A stretch of 31,301 nucleotides of DNA from an uncultured Porphyromonadaceae bacterium (GCA_900548875.1 URMA01000031.1:1-31301); one strand, 5' to 3'. Positions 6,971-15,426 are shown, numbered from the stretch's first letter. Numbers and translations are program-made. Notes: generated from the sequence alone by a model not told the origin.

Positions 6971-8077
6971 TTATTTGTTCATTTCTACCTTGTGGGTAGG
7001 CGGCAATGTTGCGTTTCTGCGGTTGACGGCATCCACCACTTTCTCAGCCAATTCCTTGAATGCCAGTCCGGAAACGCTGTTTTGCAGTGCGGCCGGCGTA
7101 CCGTTGTCACCGCCGTCGCAGATACTTGCCACCAGTGGGATTTGTGCAAGCAGTTCGACATTCAGTTTTTCAGCAAGGCGCTTGCCGCCGCCGTTTCCGA
7201 AAATGTAGTATTTTTCATCCGGGTGTTCGGCCGGAGTGAACCATGCCATATTTTCCACAATACCCAGTACCGGAACCTTCACTTTGTCGCTCTGGAACAT
7301 GCTGATGCCCTTGCGTGCATCGGCCAGTGCCACTTCCTGCGGTGTGGTTACCACGATGGCTCCCGTAATGGCGAGTGTCTGTACCAGTGTCAGATGGATG
7401 TCGCTGGTTCCCGGAGGCATATCGATGACAAAATAGTCGAGTTCGCCCCAATTGGCGTCGCTGATGAGCTGTTTCAGCGCATTGCTTGCCATGCCGCCGC
7501 GCCATAGCACAGCGCTGTCCTTTTCAACCAGAAAGCCGATGGACAGAATCTTTACGCCGTATTTTTCCACCGGAGCAATCAGGTGGCGTCCGTCCACTTC
7601 ATCCATGTAGACCGGTTCGTCTTCCACACCGAACATTTTAGGGGCCGACGGTCCGAAAATGTCGGCGTCGAGCAATCCAACCTTATATCCCTGTGCGGCC
7701 AAGGCAACTGCGAGGTTGGAAGCCACGGTCGACTTTCCTACGCCGCCTTTGCCCGACGAAACGCCGATGATGTTTTTCACGCCCGGCAGCAGTTTTACCG
7801 GTTTCGGTGCCTCCTGGCGGAATTTTACGGCAATGTTGCCCTTGATTTCCGCATTCGGACTTGCAAAGGTGTTGACGGCCGTTTCAGCCGCTTTCACCAT
7901 TGATTTGATGAACGGGTCGGTAGGTTTGTCGAAGATGAGCGAGAACGACACTTTCATGCCGTCGATGCGGATATCGTCTTCTACCATATCGTTTTCAACC
8001 AAATTCTTTCCGTTTCCCGGGTATCTCACATTCTTGAGCGCGTCAAGAATCAGCGCCGGATATAATCTTTCTTCCAT
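6971..8077 (-). CDS. mrp: Mrp/ApbC-type iron-sulfur cluster carrier ATPase
   Basis: A P-loop ATPase that carries Fe-S clusters to apoproteins. The 368-residue product has an N-terminal MIP18/DUF59-like domain (about 1-85) and a ParA/MinD-like ATPase domain. The deviant Walker A GKGGVGKST is at residues 109-117, followed by LLDADIFGPS and the Walker B region YFVIDMPPGTSD. The CxxC pair that bridges a cluster in E. coli ApbC is not present: the matching segment reads VENMAWFTPAEHPDEKYYIF. I recall this substitution from other Bacteroidales Mrp proteins, so it is probably lineage-typical. It is the third gene after the BspA-like gene and trmB. Confidence 0.92.
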   Translation of the reverse strand: MEERLYPALILDALKNVRYPGNGKNLVENDMVEDDIRIDGMKVSFSLIFDKPTDPFIKSMVKAAETAVNTFASPNAEIKGNIAVKFRQEAPKPVKLLPGVKNIIGVSSGKGGVGKSTVASNLAVALAAQGYKVGLLDADIFGPSAPKMFGVEDEPVYMDEVDGRHLIAPVEKYGVKILSIGFLVEKDSAVLWRGGMASNALKQLISDANWGELDYFVIDMPPGTSDIHLTLVQTLAITGAIVVTTPQEVALADARKGISMFQSDKVKVPVLGIVENMAWFTPAEHPDEKYYIFGNGGGKRLAEKLNVELLAQIPLVASICDGGDNGTPAALQNSVSGLAFKELAEKVVDAVNRRNATLPPTHKVEMNK

Positions 8078-8125
8078 AGTGATGAATGATAGTTAAAAAT
8101 CAGTTTTATTTTGTCTGTCAACATT

Positions 8126-8914
8126 CTAACAATCCTGCTCGCCCGAAGGTTTTCCTGTTGCGAATTTGGGGTCTGTTTCCAGATATCCGCGCGAGAAACT
8201 GCGATAGGTGTCGAATTCGATTTCAATGTCAGGCTCTTTCAGTTCGCTTGTCGCGTCGAGATGCCATTTGATATATTTTATCGTCAGTCCGCGTGCCAGC
8301 CACTGCTGTTCGTAGAACGTGCGGATTTCGAGAATGTCGTCGGCAAGCCCCGAATGGTAAAGGTCGTCGGTATTCACTTCCACATCAAATCCGTTCAGTT
8401 TCACAAGCGCGTCGGTGTAGGTGTAGAGGAACGGACTGTCGGTTTTAAGGTGGATAATTCCTCCGTCTTCCAGAATTTCGCGGTAGAGTTTCAGGAAGCG
8501 TGTCGATGTCAGCCGCTTGTTCACCTTTTTCATTTGCGGGTCGGGGAACGTAATCCATATTTCCGACACTTCGCCCGGAGCGAAGAAATGGGCTATCAGT
8601 TCGATGTTGGTACGGAGAAACGCCACGTTCGTCATGCCTTCCTGCACCGACTGCTTCGCTCCCGTCCACATGCGGGCACCTTTGATGTCCACTCCGATAA
8701 AGTTGCGGTCGTGGAATTTTTTTGCCATGCCTACGGCATATTCTCCCTTTCCACAACCCAATTCGAGGACAATCGGGTTGTCGTTCTTAAAGAATTCCTG
8801 CTTCCATTTTCCTTTCAGTGGAAATCCTTTTTCTTTCAGTGTCGCAAATGGGAATTGGAACACGTTGTGGAACGTCTCCATTTCGCCGAATTTTTTCAGT
8901 TTGTTTTTACCCAT
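8126..8914 (-). CDS. trmB: tRNA (guanine-N7)-methyltransferase
   Basis: Methylates N7 of G46 in the variable loop of tRNA with S-adenosylmethionine. The 262-residue protein has the AdoMet motif LELGCGKGEYA (about 50-60), an acidic strand end (GVDIKGAR) and the TrmB signature TFPDPQMKK. The C-terminus extends about 40 residues beyond the core seen in shorter homologues. It starts 4 bp after the BspA-like gene and is followed 48 bp later by mrp, so the three are probably co-transcribed. Confidence 0.95.
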   Translation of the reverse strand: MGKNKLKKFGEMETFHNVFQFPFATLKEKGFPLKGKWKQEFFKNDNPIVLELGCGKGEYAVGMAKKFHDRNFIGVDIKGARMWTGAKQSVQEGMTNVAFLRTNIELIAHFFAPGEVSEIWITFPDPQMKKVNKRLTSTRFLKLYREILEDGGIIHLKTDSPFLYTYTDALVKLNGFDVEVNTDDLYHSGLADDILEIRTFYEQQWLARGLTIKYIKWHLDATSELKEPDIEIEFDTYRSFSRGYLETDPKFATGKPSGEQDC

Positions 8915-8918
8915 TCTG

Positions 8919-10331
8919 TTATTGTCGTGCTATTTTCAAAAATTCAGTTCGGTTGTTGTCCGTCATGCAGCGGATAATGTAGATTTTTCCGGAATATGAA
9001 CTCAGGTCGAAATCCGTCTGCCGCCCGTTGACTTGTTTGGCGGAGAGCATCACTCCGTTGAGGTCGTAGAGCGAGGCTTCCCGAATGTCGACTGACGAGT
9101 CGATATATACCACATCGTTGATGACTTTAGTAGTCAATACCGTTTTCACGTTGGTGACGGCCGATGCCGACGAGAAAAATTCCTTCCATTGTTCGGCTGC
9201 CTTATAGAGCGATTCGGATGCGGCAGGCACATTCAGCGTGACATTTTCCTGAAATACGCCTTCCCACACGGCTTCGCCCAGTTCGGGAGGCGTTTGCGCG
9301 TCGCTTGTCAGCACGATGAGGCTTTTCCAGTTGCGGAAAGCGCCGTCGCCGATGTGTGTTACGGTTGACGGTATGAGGAACTCTTCAATCGTTTCCCATT
9401 CGGCGAGGGCAAAATTTCCTATTTCCTTCAGTGATTCCGGCAGCAGCTGCGGATCGGTGATTTGTCCGCCCATAAACGTAAAGTCGTTGATACGGGCCAG
9501 TTTCGACGGAAGGTTGACCTGATGCAGCGATGTGCTGTAGAAAAAGGCACCGTCGCCGATTGCTTCAACGGATGAGGGCAGCTGAACGTCGGTCAAGTTT
9601 GGGGTATCGGCAAAAGCCCATGCGCCAATGGCTGTCAGTTGTCCGCAGTTGGCAAGGTTTACGGAATGCAGGGATGTGCCCTGGAAAGCTCCTTCTTCGA
9701 GCAAGGAAACCGAAGCCGGGAAGTTGAAGTCCGATAGGCGTGAGCAGTTGAGAAAAGCGTATGCTCCGATGGCCTTGGCGGCGTTGCAGGAAATGTTTTG
9801 CAGTGCGGAACATTGGCTGAACGCGTAGCTACCGATGCTTGTCACGCCGTTTCCGCCGGTTATGTCGGTAAGGGCTGTGCAGCCGGAAAAGGCATAGTCG
9901 CCCACGGTAGTCACGTTTTCCGGTATTTCAATATTCTCCAACTTTGCGCAGCCGGCAAATGCGCCGTCGCCGATGGCTGTAATGCTGTTGGGCAGCACAA
10001 CGCTTTTCAGGTTGGAACCCATCAGCGCCAATTGCGGCAGGGTGTTTTTTTCGTAAAGAATATAATTGGCAAAAACGGCTTTGTTGGCAGAATATTCCGT
10101 GATGGAGGCGTTTGCCATGTTCAATGTCTGTAGGGCGGGAAGTGCCTCGGCTATGAATTTGAAGTCGCGTGCATCCAGTGTGCCGCTTACCGTCAGCTCT
10201 TCCAGGCTGGATATGTTTTCGTTTGCAAGTGCCTGTTCCAGATTTCCGGCCGTGGTCGTGACCGTAACGGCTTTCATCGGTTGGAAAGCTGCCAGCAAAA
10301 CGAGCAGGAGTAAGTGTCTAAATATGTTCAT
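8919..10331 (-). CDS. BspA-like leucine-rich repeat surface protein
   Basis: The 470-residue product begins with a signal peptide (MNIFRHLLLLVLLAAF). It consists mainly of about a dozen ~23-residue LRR_5 repeats of the form IGDGAFAGCxxLxxIxIPxxV. Such repeats mediate adhesion to host or bacterial surfaces in BspA of Tannerella. The last ~65 residues (ASLYDLNGVML ... GKIYIIRC ... LKIARQ) look like a type IX secretion-type C-terminal domain. ATG 10331 is chosen because the upstream in-frame TTG (10355) is the end of the -7 box TAACTTTG. A surface adhesin heading a housekeeping transcript with trmB is an unusual arrangement. Confidence 0.85.
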   Translation of the reverse strand: MNIFRHLLLLVLLAAFQPMKAVTVTTTAGNLEQALANENISSLEELTVSGTLDARDFKFIAEALPALQTLNMANASITEYSANKAVFANYILYEKNTLPQLALMGSNLKSVVLPNSITAIGDGAFAGCAKLENIEIPENVTTVGDYAFSGCTALTDITGGNGVTSIGSYAFSQCSALQNISCNAAKAIGAYAFLNCSRLSDFNFPASVSLLEEGAFQGTSLHSVNLANCGQLTAIGAWAFADTPNLTDVQLPSSVEAIGDGAFFYSTSLHQVNLPSKLARINDFTFMGGQITDPQLLPESLKEIGNFALAEWETIEEFLIPSTVTHIGDGAFRNWKSLIVLTSDAQTPPELGEAVWEGVFQENVTLNVPAASESLYKAAEQWKEFFSSASAVTNVKTVLTTKVINDVVYIDSSVDIREASLYDLNGVMLSAKQVNGRQTDFDLSSYSGKIYIIRCMTDNNRTEFLKIARQ

Positions 10332-10352
10332 TCTTATCGTTTTAGTATACTG

Positions 10353-10360
10353 CAAAGTTA
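10353..10360 (-). promoter_or_regulatory. -7 promoter box of the BspA-like/trmB/mrp unit
   Basis: Minus-strand TAACTTTG matches TAnnTTTG, 22 bp before the start codon at 10331. Transcription would begin only a few bases before the ATG. No -33 box is evident. Confidence 0.5.
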
Positions 10361-10409
10361 TTAAAAATCTGTTCCATTGGCATAGGTGGCGGTCAGAGAA
10401 TTTGCCGGT

Positions 10410-10838
10410 TCAGGTGTTATTGGGGAGATTCCTGCGCCAATAGATGAAAAATCGGATGCCGGTGGCAATCAGTGCCACTGCCAGTCCGGTGTAGAAAATA
10501 GCGATGGCCATGTCGTTTAACAGCGAAAAGGAGCGAATGACGATGCCCATCGTTATCATCACCGCCATAATTATCCAACTTTTAATATCGAAAAAGGAGA
10601 ACGGACAATGTTTCCCTTGTTTTCCGGAAATGCGTTTTGTATGTTTTTTGTATAATTTCTGGAAAATGAAGCCGAAAAACAGAAAGAAGACGAGCGTGGC
10701 GCCTCCGGCTTTGATTATCCAACTGTGGCTGTCGCCGTTCCAGCAGGAGATGCCGATGTGCAGGATGTTGGCTCCGGCAATTGTCCATACGGCTCCGGCT
10801 GTAAACATCAGTGTATGTTGTGAAACCTTGTAGTCCAT
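10410..10838 (-). CDS. Small inner-membrane protein of unknown function
   Basis: A 142-residue protein with four predicted membrane helices (about 9-31, 40-62, 86-105 and 110-132). A basic loop (KKHTKRISGKQGKH) lies between helices 2 and 3 and should face the cytoplasm. I do not recognise a named family. Its ATG shares one base with the TAA stop of the S24 regulator upstream (TAATG), so the two are translationally coupled and probably function together or share regulation. Confidence 0.7.
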   Translation of the reverse strand: MDYKVSQHTLMFTAGAVWTIAGANILHIGISCWNGDSHSWIIKAGGATLVFFLFFGFIFQKLYKKHTKRISGKQGKHCPFSFFDIKSWIIMAVMITMGIVIRSFSLLNDMAIAIFYTGLAVALIATGIRFFIYWRRNLPNNT

Positions 10839-11509
10839 TACATTCGGGTGTCGATATGAATGATGTTGTTGACAAAAAGCAGACCGCGAATTGCCGTTTT
10901 CGGCAGCTCGATGTCGTCGTAGTCCTTATTGGCGCTTCGGAGAATCACCTTGTTTTCGTCCGTATGCCTTCGAAGATATTTCACCATGCGGTAGTCTTCC
11001 AGCATAATCACATAGATTTGTCCCCAGAAGATGACCGACGTGTCATGAATTTCGCGCACGGCTATATAGTCGCCGTTGTTGATGACCGGTTCCATGCTGT
11101 TGCCGCTCACACGTACAATCTTGCAGTCGGAATTTACTCCCGGCACGTTGACATGGCCGATGATGTGGTCGTCGGCAAACATCATTTCGCGGGATGCAGT
11201 CCCCGCCGTCACGTCGATGTCGTAGACCGGCGAGCCGGAATCCTTTTCAGCCAGCTGGCCTACCGTTACCGTTTCCGGCTCCTTATTTCTGGGAAAAGGA
11301 ACGTCGTTGCCGTTTTTCAACCAATTTTTCGATACGCCTAAATTTACCACAATCTTGTTGATAAGCGACTCGTTGATGGGTAATTTGCCATTCAAGTGCT
11401 TGGAAAAGTTCGACGGGTCCGTGTCGATTCTTTTGGCGAAGTTAAATTGGTTGAGACGCATTTCGTTCATTATAAACCGAATACGTTCTATTATGCCCTG
11501 GTTGTCCAT
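10838..11509 (-). CDS. LexA/CI-like repressor with S24 self-cleavage domain
   Basis: The 223-residue protein has an N-terminal XRE-type helix-turn-helix (about 8-65, DPSNFSKHLNGKLP) and a C-terminal LexA/UmuD-like S24 domain. The catalytic Ser138 lies in GNSMEP and the general-base Lys177 in MVKYL. The Ala-Gly pair at 102-103 (DVTAGTAS) fits the self-cleavage site. Proteins of this kind repress promoters until cleavage, often RecA-stimulated, inactivates them. ATG 11509 is chosen because the upstream in-frame TTG at 11560 precedes the likely promoter. A dyad overlapping that promoter suggests autoregulation. It is coupled to a small membrane protein. No phage genes are nearby. Confidence 0.88.
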   Translation of the reverse strand: MDNQGIIERIRFIMNEMRLNQFNFAKRIDTDPSNFSKHLNGKLPINESLINKIVVNLGVSKNWLKNGNDVPFPRNKEPETVTVGQLAEKDSGSPVYDIDVTAGTASREMMFADDHIIGHVNVPGVNSDCKIVRVSGNSMEPVINNGDYIAVREIHDTSVIFWGQIYVIMLEDYRMVKYLRRHTDENKVILRSANKDYDDIELPKTAIRGLLFVNNIIHIDTRM

Positions 11510-11526
11510 ATTTCTGTCAGAATTTG

Positions 11527-11546
11527 TTGGCAAGTTACCAAAAATA
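11527..11546 (-). promoter_or_regulatory. Promoter and candidate operator of the S24 repressor gene
   Basis: Minus-strand TATTTTTG (11546-11539) matches the -7 box TAnnTTTG. Overlapping it, TTGGCAAGTTACCAA (11527-11541) is a 15-bp dyad with six of seven half-site pairs matched. A repressor bound there would cover the start of transcription, and the first gene encodes a suitable repressor. That this protein is the binder is an inference. Confidence 0.55.
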
Positions 11547-11571
11547 TGTAAAATAACCAAACTTTTGCCCG

Positions 11572-11601
11572 AAAAAAAGCTGTATCAGAAGTGATACAGC
11601 T
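11572..11601 (-). terminator. Perfect hairpin terminator upstream of the S24 gene
   Basis: AGCTGTATCA (11578-11587) and TGATACAGCT (11592-11601) are perfect complements around the loop GAAG. On the minus strand they are followed by a run of T. It ends transcription coming from the right, before the S24 promoter. Confidence 0.8.
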
Positions 11602-12027
11602 AAAAACTGACTGCGGTGCAGTCTTGTTGTCATTAAGGTGTCTATTTTCCCGTTGGGGTCGTTGGCATGTATCTGCCGAAAGCTGCGGATTTCCTTTTGT
11701 CGTCGGCTGTTGGTGCAGATTGCCGGGCAGGGAATTCCCTTATTGTCTGGAATTCTGCCGTATAGAATATGGATGTTGTAATATGTACGTGAAAAGATGT
11801 TCCGAAAGATGTTTCCCGGAAAGCTGAGTAGCTGATTATGTGTGAATGCGAGTACTATCATCTGTAAATCAAAACAGCAGGCTATTCGTGATATAGTCTG
11901 ACATGGATTCTGATAGACGGGATACAGATGATACTAATAAAAATTAAAGAAGAAGAGCCGTCCCATTACTTTCTCCGAGGAGAATTGCCAAGATAATGTA
12001 ATCTTCTGTTAGGTTTCACCCTAATTT
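11572..12027 (-). ncRNA. Candidate structured non-coding RNA, ~450 nt
   Basis: No convincing coding region lies between the S24 gene and yebC. The stretch nevertheless has a promoter at its right end (12034-12062) and a perfect hairpin plus U-run at its left end. Between them are several dyads: 11726-11759 (GGCAG, 2-nt bulge, AATTCC / GGAATT, CTGCC), 11878-11900 (CAGGCTAT / ATAGTCTG), a long-range 11-bp stem closing that hairpin (TATCATCTGTA 11856-11866 / TACAGATGATA 11923-11933), 11609-11623 (GACTGC / GCAGTC) and 11971-11984 (TTCTC CGAG GAGAA). It does not show the signature sequences I know for tmRNA or RNase P RNA. It may instead be a long leader controlling the S24 gene. Confidence 0.4.
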
Positions 12028-12033
12028 GCATGG

Positions 12034-12062
12034 CAAAATTAGCAAAATGATTTGAATTGCAA
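12034..12062 (-). promoter_or_regulatory. Promoter of the candidate ncRNA
   Basis: Minus-strand TAATTTTG (12041-12034) matches the -7 box and TTG (12062-12060) the -33 box, 18 bp apart. It lies beyond the yebC terminator and points into a gene-free region. Confidence 0.5.
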
Positions 12063-12114
12063 TGAGTTTATCCTGATTTTAACATTTATATGTAGATTTA
12101 GTGGTATAAATATG

Positions 12115-12145
12115 AAAAACGCGGCAGGGTTTCTACCTTGCCGCG
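12115..12145 (-). terminator. Terminator of pheT-yebC
   Basis: CGCGGCAGGG (12120-12129) pairs with CCTTGCCGCG (12136-12145) with one wobble pair. On the minus strand a run of T follows (AAAAA at 12115-12119 on the plus strand). It lies 37 bp after the yebC stop. Confidence 0.85.
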
Positions 12146-12181
12146 TTCGGAGTATTGAAAAAGTTGTAATTACTTGAAAGA

Positions 12182-12916
12182 TTATTCTTCGGTATCGTCG
12201 TCGTCTTCCTTCATGTTGTGGAATACGTTCTGAACGTCGTCGTCGTCTTCGAATTTTTCAAGAAGCTTTTCGATTTGTTCGCGTTGTTCCGGAGTTACTT
12301 CCTTATAGTCGTTCGGAATACGTTCGAATTCAGCGCTCTGGATTTCAAAACCGTTCTCTTCGAGGTAGTGCTGAATGTTGGCGAATTCGTCGAATGCGCC
12401 GTAAATTACGATAGAATCGCCTTCGTCATCCAGTTCGTCAACACCGTAGTCGATGAGTTCGAGTTCGAGGTCTTCGAGTGAAACACCTTCTTTCGGTGTG
12501 ATTTTAAATACACATTTGTGGTCGAAAAGGAATGAAAGGCTGCCGGAAGTACCGAGAGAACCGCCGAATTTGTTGAAATAGCTGCGTACGTTGGCAACGG
12601 TACGAGTGTTGTTGTCGGTAGCGGTTTCAACAACGATAGCGATGCCGTAAGGTCCGTATCCTTCGTAAACGATTTCCTTGTAGTCGCTTGAATCCTTGTC
12701 GGTAGCTTTTTTGATGGCACGTTCAACTGTGTCCTTCGGCATGTTGGCTGCCTTAGCGTTTTGTAGGAGCATACGCAGACGCGAGTTGCCTGCAGGGTCC
12801 GGTCCGGCTGCTTTTACAGCAATGGTGATTTCCTTACCGATTTTTGTAAATGTGCGGGACATATTACCCCAGCGTTTCAGTTTTCTCGCTTTGCGATATT
12901 CAAAAGCTCTTCCCAT
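12182..12916 (-). CDS. yebC: YebC/PmpR-family protein
   Basis: Proteins of this family act on DNA as regulators, or, in the YebC2/TACO1 branch, relieve ribosome stalling on proline stretches; the branch here is not determined. The 244-residue product starts with the typical MGRAFEYRKARKLKRW and SRTFTKIGKEI. It has the three-domain YebC body with YEGYGPYGIAIVVE and RTVANVRSYFNKFGG. The C-terminal ~30 residues are very acidic (KFEDDDDVQNVFHNMKEDDD). It follows pheT by 38 bp on the same strand, probably in one transcript, linking it to translation. Confidence 0.92.
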   Translation of the reverse strand: MGRAFEYRKARKLKRWGNMSRTFTKIGKEITIAVKAAGPDPAGNSRLRMLLQNAKAANMPKDTVERAIKKATDKDSSDYKEIVYEGYGPYGIAIVVETATDNNTRTVANVRSYFNKFGGSLGTSGSLSFLFDHKCVFKITPKEGVSLEDLELELIDYGVDELDDEGDSIVIYGAFDEFANIQHYLEENGFEIQSAEFERIPNDYKEVTPEQREQIEKLLEKFEDDDDVQNVFHNMKEDDDDTEE

Positions 12917-12954
12917 ATTGTTGTTCGTTTATATATTTTTATGATGTATGTTGA

Positions 12955-15426
12955 TTATCGTAGTTTGGCGTCCAGTTGTTTCTGGAGGTTGGTAATGATT
13001 TTGTTCATTACGGCATCAATTTGCTTGTCGTTGAGTGTCTTTTCGTTGTCTTGCAGAATCATTGTTACGGCATACGATTTTTTGCCGGCTTCCAGATTCT
13101 TGCCTTCGTAGACGTCGAACAGGCTAACGCTCTTCAGCAGACGTTTTTCGGAGTTGCGGATCACATTTTCAACTTGAGCGAAACTGATGTCGGCATTCAG
13201 CAGTAATGCAAGGTCGCGTTTCACCGGCATTGACTTTGGCAGGTCGGTGTATTCCACCTTCTTCTTCAAGGCCATCTTGACGAGCAGGTTCCAGTTGAGT
13301 TCTGCAAAATAGGTCTCTTGTGAAACTTCCGTTGCTTTCAGCCACTTTTTGGCGACGATGCCGGCATAGCCGATGAGTTTTCCGCCGCGGTTCTTGTATT
13401 CGATGGCTGCCGAGAACAGTTCGTTGCTTACCTGTGTTGCCACCACTTCGTTCGGTTCGATGCCCAGGCGTGCGAACACGTTTTCAACCGTAGCTTTCAG
13501 GTCGTAGACGGTAGCCTTGCGTGCCGGAGCCGCCCAGTTTCCGAGGTAGAGGTCGCCGGTCATCCAGATGCCGAGGTGCTGTTCCTCGCTGAACGGAGCC
13601 AGCGGTTTTTCTTCGGTCACTTCCTTCTTGTCGTCGTTGAAATAGCAGTTGCCGAATTCATACATCAGCAGGTTGGCATTCTTGCGGTTGATGTTGTGGG
13701 CAAGGCTTTCCAGTCCGCCAAAGGCGAGTGTCTGGCGCATGACGGCAAGGTCGTTGCTCAACGGATTCATCAGGCGTACGCAGTGGTTAATCGGATACAT
13801 TTCGCTGAACTGCTCGTAGTAGGAAACGGCAGAGAGCGAGTTGTTCATGATTTCGTAGTATCCGGCTGCGGTCAGCTGTTCGGAGATGATGTTCTGCAAG
13901 TGGTTGGAATCGTCGGTTGTCTGGCGATAGGAGAGACTTGAGTGGAGTCGGTTGCCGAATTCCACGTTGTTGTAGCCATATACGCGAAGAATGTCTTCCA
14001 CCACGTCGCACGGGCGTGTTACGTCGACACGGTAGGTTGGAACGAGAAGTTCGAGTGTGCCGTCGTGTTCGCCGGTGATTTCTATTTCAAGAGAGTGAAG
14101 AATTTCCTTGATGATTTCCGGTTCGATAGTTTTGCCGACCAGTGTGTTCACGTAGTCGTAAGAGAGAGAAACTGCCGGGCGTTCGATGGCAACGGGGTAG
14201 TTGTCGTAGATTTCGCCGCAGATTTCACCGCCGGCAAGCTCTTTGACGAGCAAGGCAGCCAATTTCAGCACATATACGGTATTGTTGGGGTCAACGCCGC
14301 GTTCGTAGCGGAACGAAGAGTCGGTGTTGAGGCCCTGACGGCGTGCCGTCTTGCGTACCCATGTCGGGTTGAAGTAGGCCGATTCGAGGAATACGTCGGT
14401 AGTGGCTTCCGTTACGCCTGAGTCCAGACCTCCGAATACACCGGCAATACACATCGGTTCTTCGGCGTTGCAAATCATCAGGTCGTGGTCGGTCATAGTG
14501 CGTTCCACTTCGTCGAGTGTCGTGAATTTGGTGCCTTCAGCCACGGTGCGTACCACAATCTTGCCACCTTTTACCTTTGCGAGGTCGAAGCAGTGGAGCG
14601 GCTGGGCCATCGAGTGGAGCATGAAGTTGGTGATGTCGACAATGTTGTTGATAGGACGCTGGCCAATGGCGCTAAGGTAGTTGCGAAGCCATTCCGGGCT
14701 TTCGGCCACCTTGACATTGCGTATTGTCAGACCGCAGTAGCGCGGGCAGGCAGTGGTGTTTTCCACTGTCACATCGATAGCGCCTTCTGCCTTGTCGATC
14801 TTGAATCCGTCGACCGATGGACGGCGGAGGTTCGGGTTGGCATATCCGTGGCGGGTGAGCCATGCAGCAAGGTCGCGTGCCACACCGTAGTGCGAAGCCG
14901 CGTCGATGCGGTTCGGAGTCAGGTCAACTTCCAGTACATAGTCGTCCTTTACATTATAATAATCCTTGGCAAGTGTTCCCGGCTTTACGTCGTCCGGCAG
15001 AACGATAATGCCGTCGTGAGAAGCACCAATGCCGATTTCGTCTTCCGCGCAGATCATTCCGAAAGATTCAACGCCGCGGATTTTTGATTTCTTGATGATG
15101 ATTTCGTTGTCGCCGTCGTAGAGCTTTGTTCCGACAGTAGCTACGACAACATGCTGTCCGGCTGCCACGTTGGGCGCTCCGCAGACGATTTGTGTCGGCA
15201 CACCGTCGCCGAGGTCAACGGTGGTGATGTGCAGGTGGTCGCTGTTCGGATGGTCTTCGCAAGTGAGGACTTTTCCCACAACAAGGCCTTCGAGTCCGCC
15301 TTTGATGGTTTCTACTTTTTCCACACCGCCGGTCTCCAGACCGAGTGACGTCAACGCTGCCGATACTTCATCGGGTGTAAGGCTGAAGTCGACATATTCT
15401 TTCAGCCAATTATATGATATATTCAT
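12955..15426 (-). CDS. pheT: Phenylalanyl-tRNA synthetase beta subunit
   Basis: Beta chain of the alpha2-beta2 enzyme that charges tRNA-Phe. The 823 residues show, in order: an N-terminal segment (MNISYNWLKEYVDFSL), the EMAP/OB-type tRNA-binding domain (about 40-155, VVGKVLTCEDHPNSDHLHI), the B3/4 editing domain (about 205-390), the B5 DNA-binding-like domain (about 400-480), the catalytic-like core, and the C-terminal FDX-ACB anticodon-binding domain (about 725-823, PKSMPVKRDLALLL). Length is normal. pheS is not adjacent, as is usual in Bacteroidales. A promoter box lies about 50 bp upstream. Confidence 0.97.
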   Translation of the reverse strand: MNISYNWLKEYVDFSLTPDEVSAALTSLGLETGGVEKVETIKGGLEGLVVGKVLTCEDHPNSDHLHITTVDLGDGVPTQIVCGAPNVAAGQHVVVATVGTKLYDGDNEIIIKKSKIRGVESFGMICAEDEIGIGASHDGIIVLPDDVKPGTLAKDYYNVKDDYVLEVDLTPNRIDAASHYGVARDLAAWLTRHGYANPNLRRPSVDGFKIDKAEGAIDVTVENTTACPRYCGLTIRNVKVAESPEWLRNYLSAIGQRPINNIVDITNFMLHSMAQPLHCFDLAKVKGGKIVVRTVAEGTKFTTLDEVERTMTDHDLMICNAEEPMCIAGVFGGLDSGVTEATTDVFLESAYFNPTWVRKTARRQGLNTDSSFRYERGVDPNNTVYVLKLAALLVKELAGGEICGEIYDNYPVAIERPAVSLSYDYVNTLVGKTIEPEIIKEILHSLEIEITGEHDGTLELLVPTYRVDVTRPCDVVEDILRVYGYNNVEFGNRLHSSLSYRQTTDDSNHLQNIISEQLTAAGYYEIMNNSLSAVSYYEQFSEMYPINHCVRLMNPLSNDLAVMRQTLAFGGLESLAHNINRKNANLLMYEFGNCYFNDDKKEVTEEKPLAPFSEEQHLGIWMTGDLYLGNWAAPARKATVYDLKATVENVFARLGIEPNEVVATQVSNELFSAAIEYKNRGGKLIGYAGIVAKKWLKATEVSQETYFAELNWNLLVKMALKKKVEYTDLPKSMPVKRDLALLLNADISFAQVENVIRNSEKRLLKSVSLFDVYEGKNLEAGKKSYAVTMILQDNEKTLNDKQIDAVMNKIITNLQKQLDAKLR

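Noticed and set aside
10838..11509. S24 repressor as a prophage marker
   Set aside because: Neighbours are housekeeping genes and a small membrane protein; no integrase, structural phage gene or attachment site is visible.
11535..11861. Minus-strand 108-codon frame upstream of the S24 gene
   Set aside because: It runs straight through a perfect terminator hairpin and over the S24 promoter and operator, and its product shows no family resemblance.
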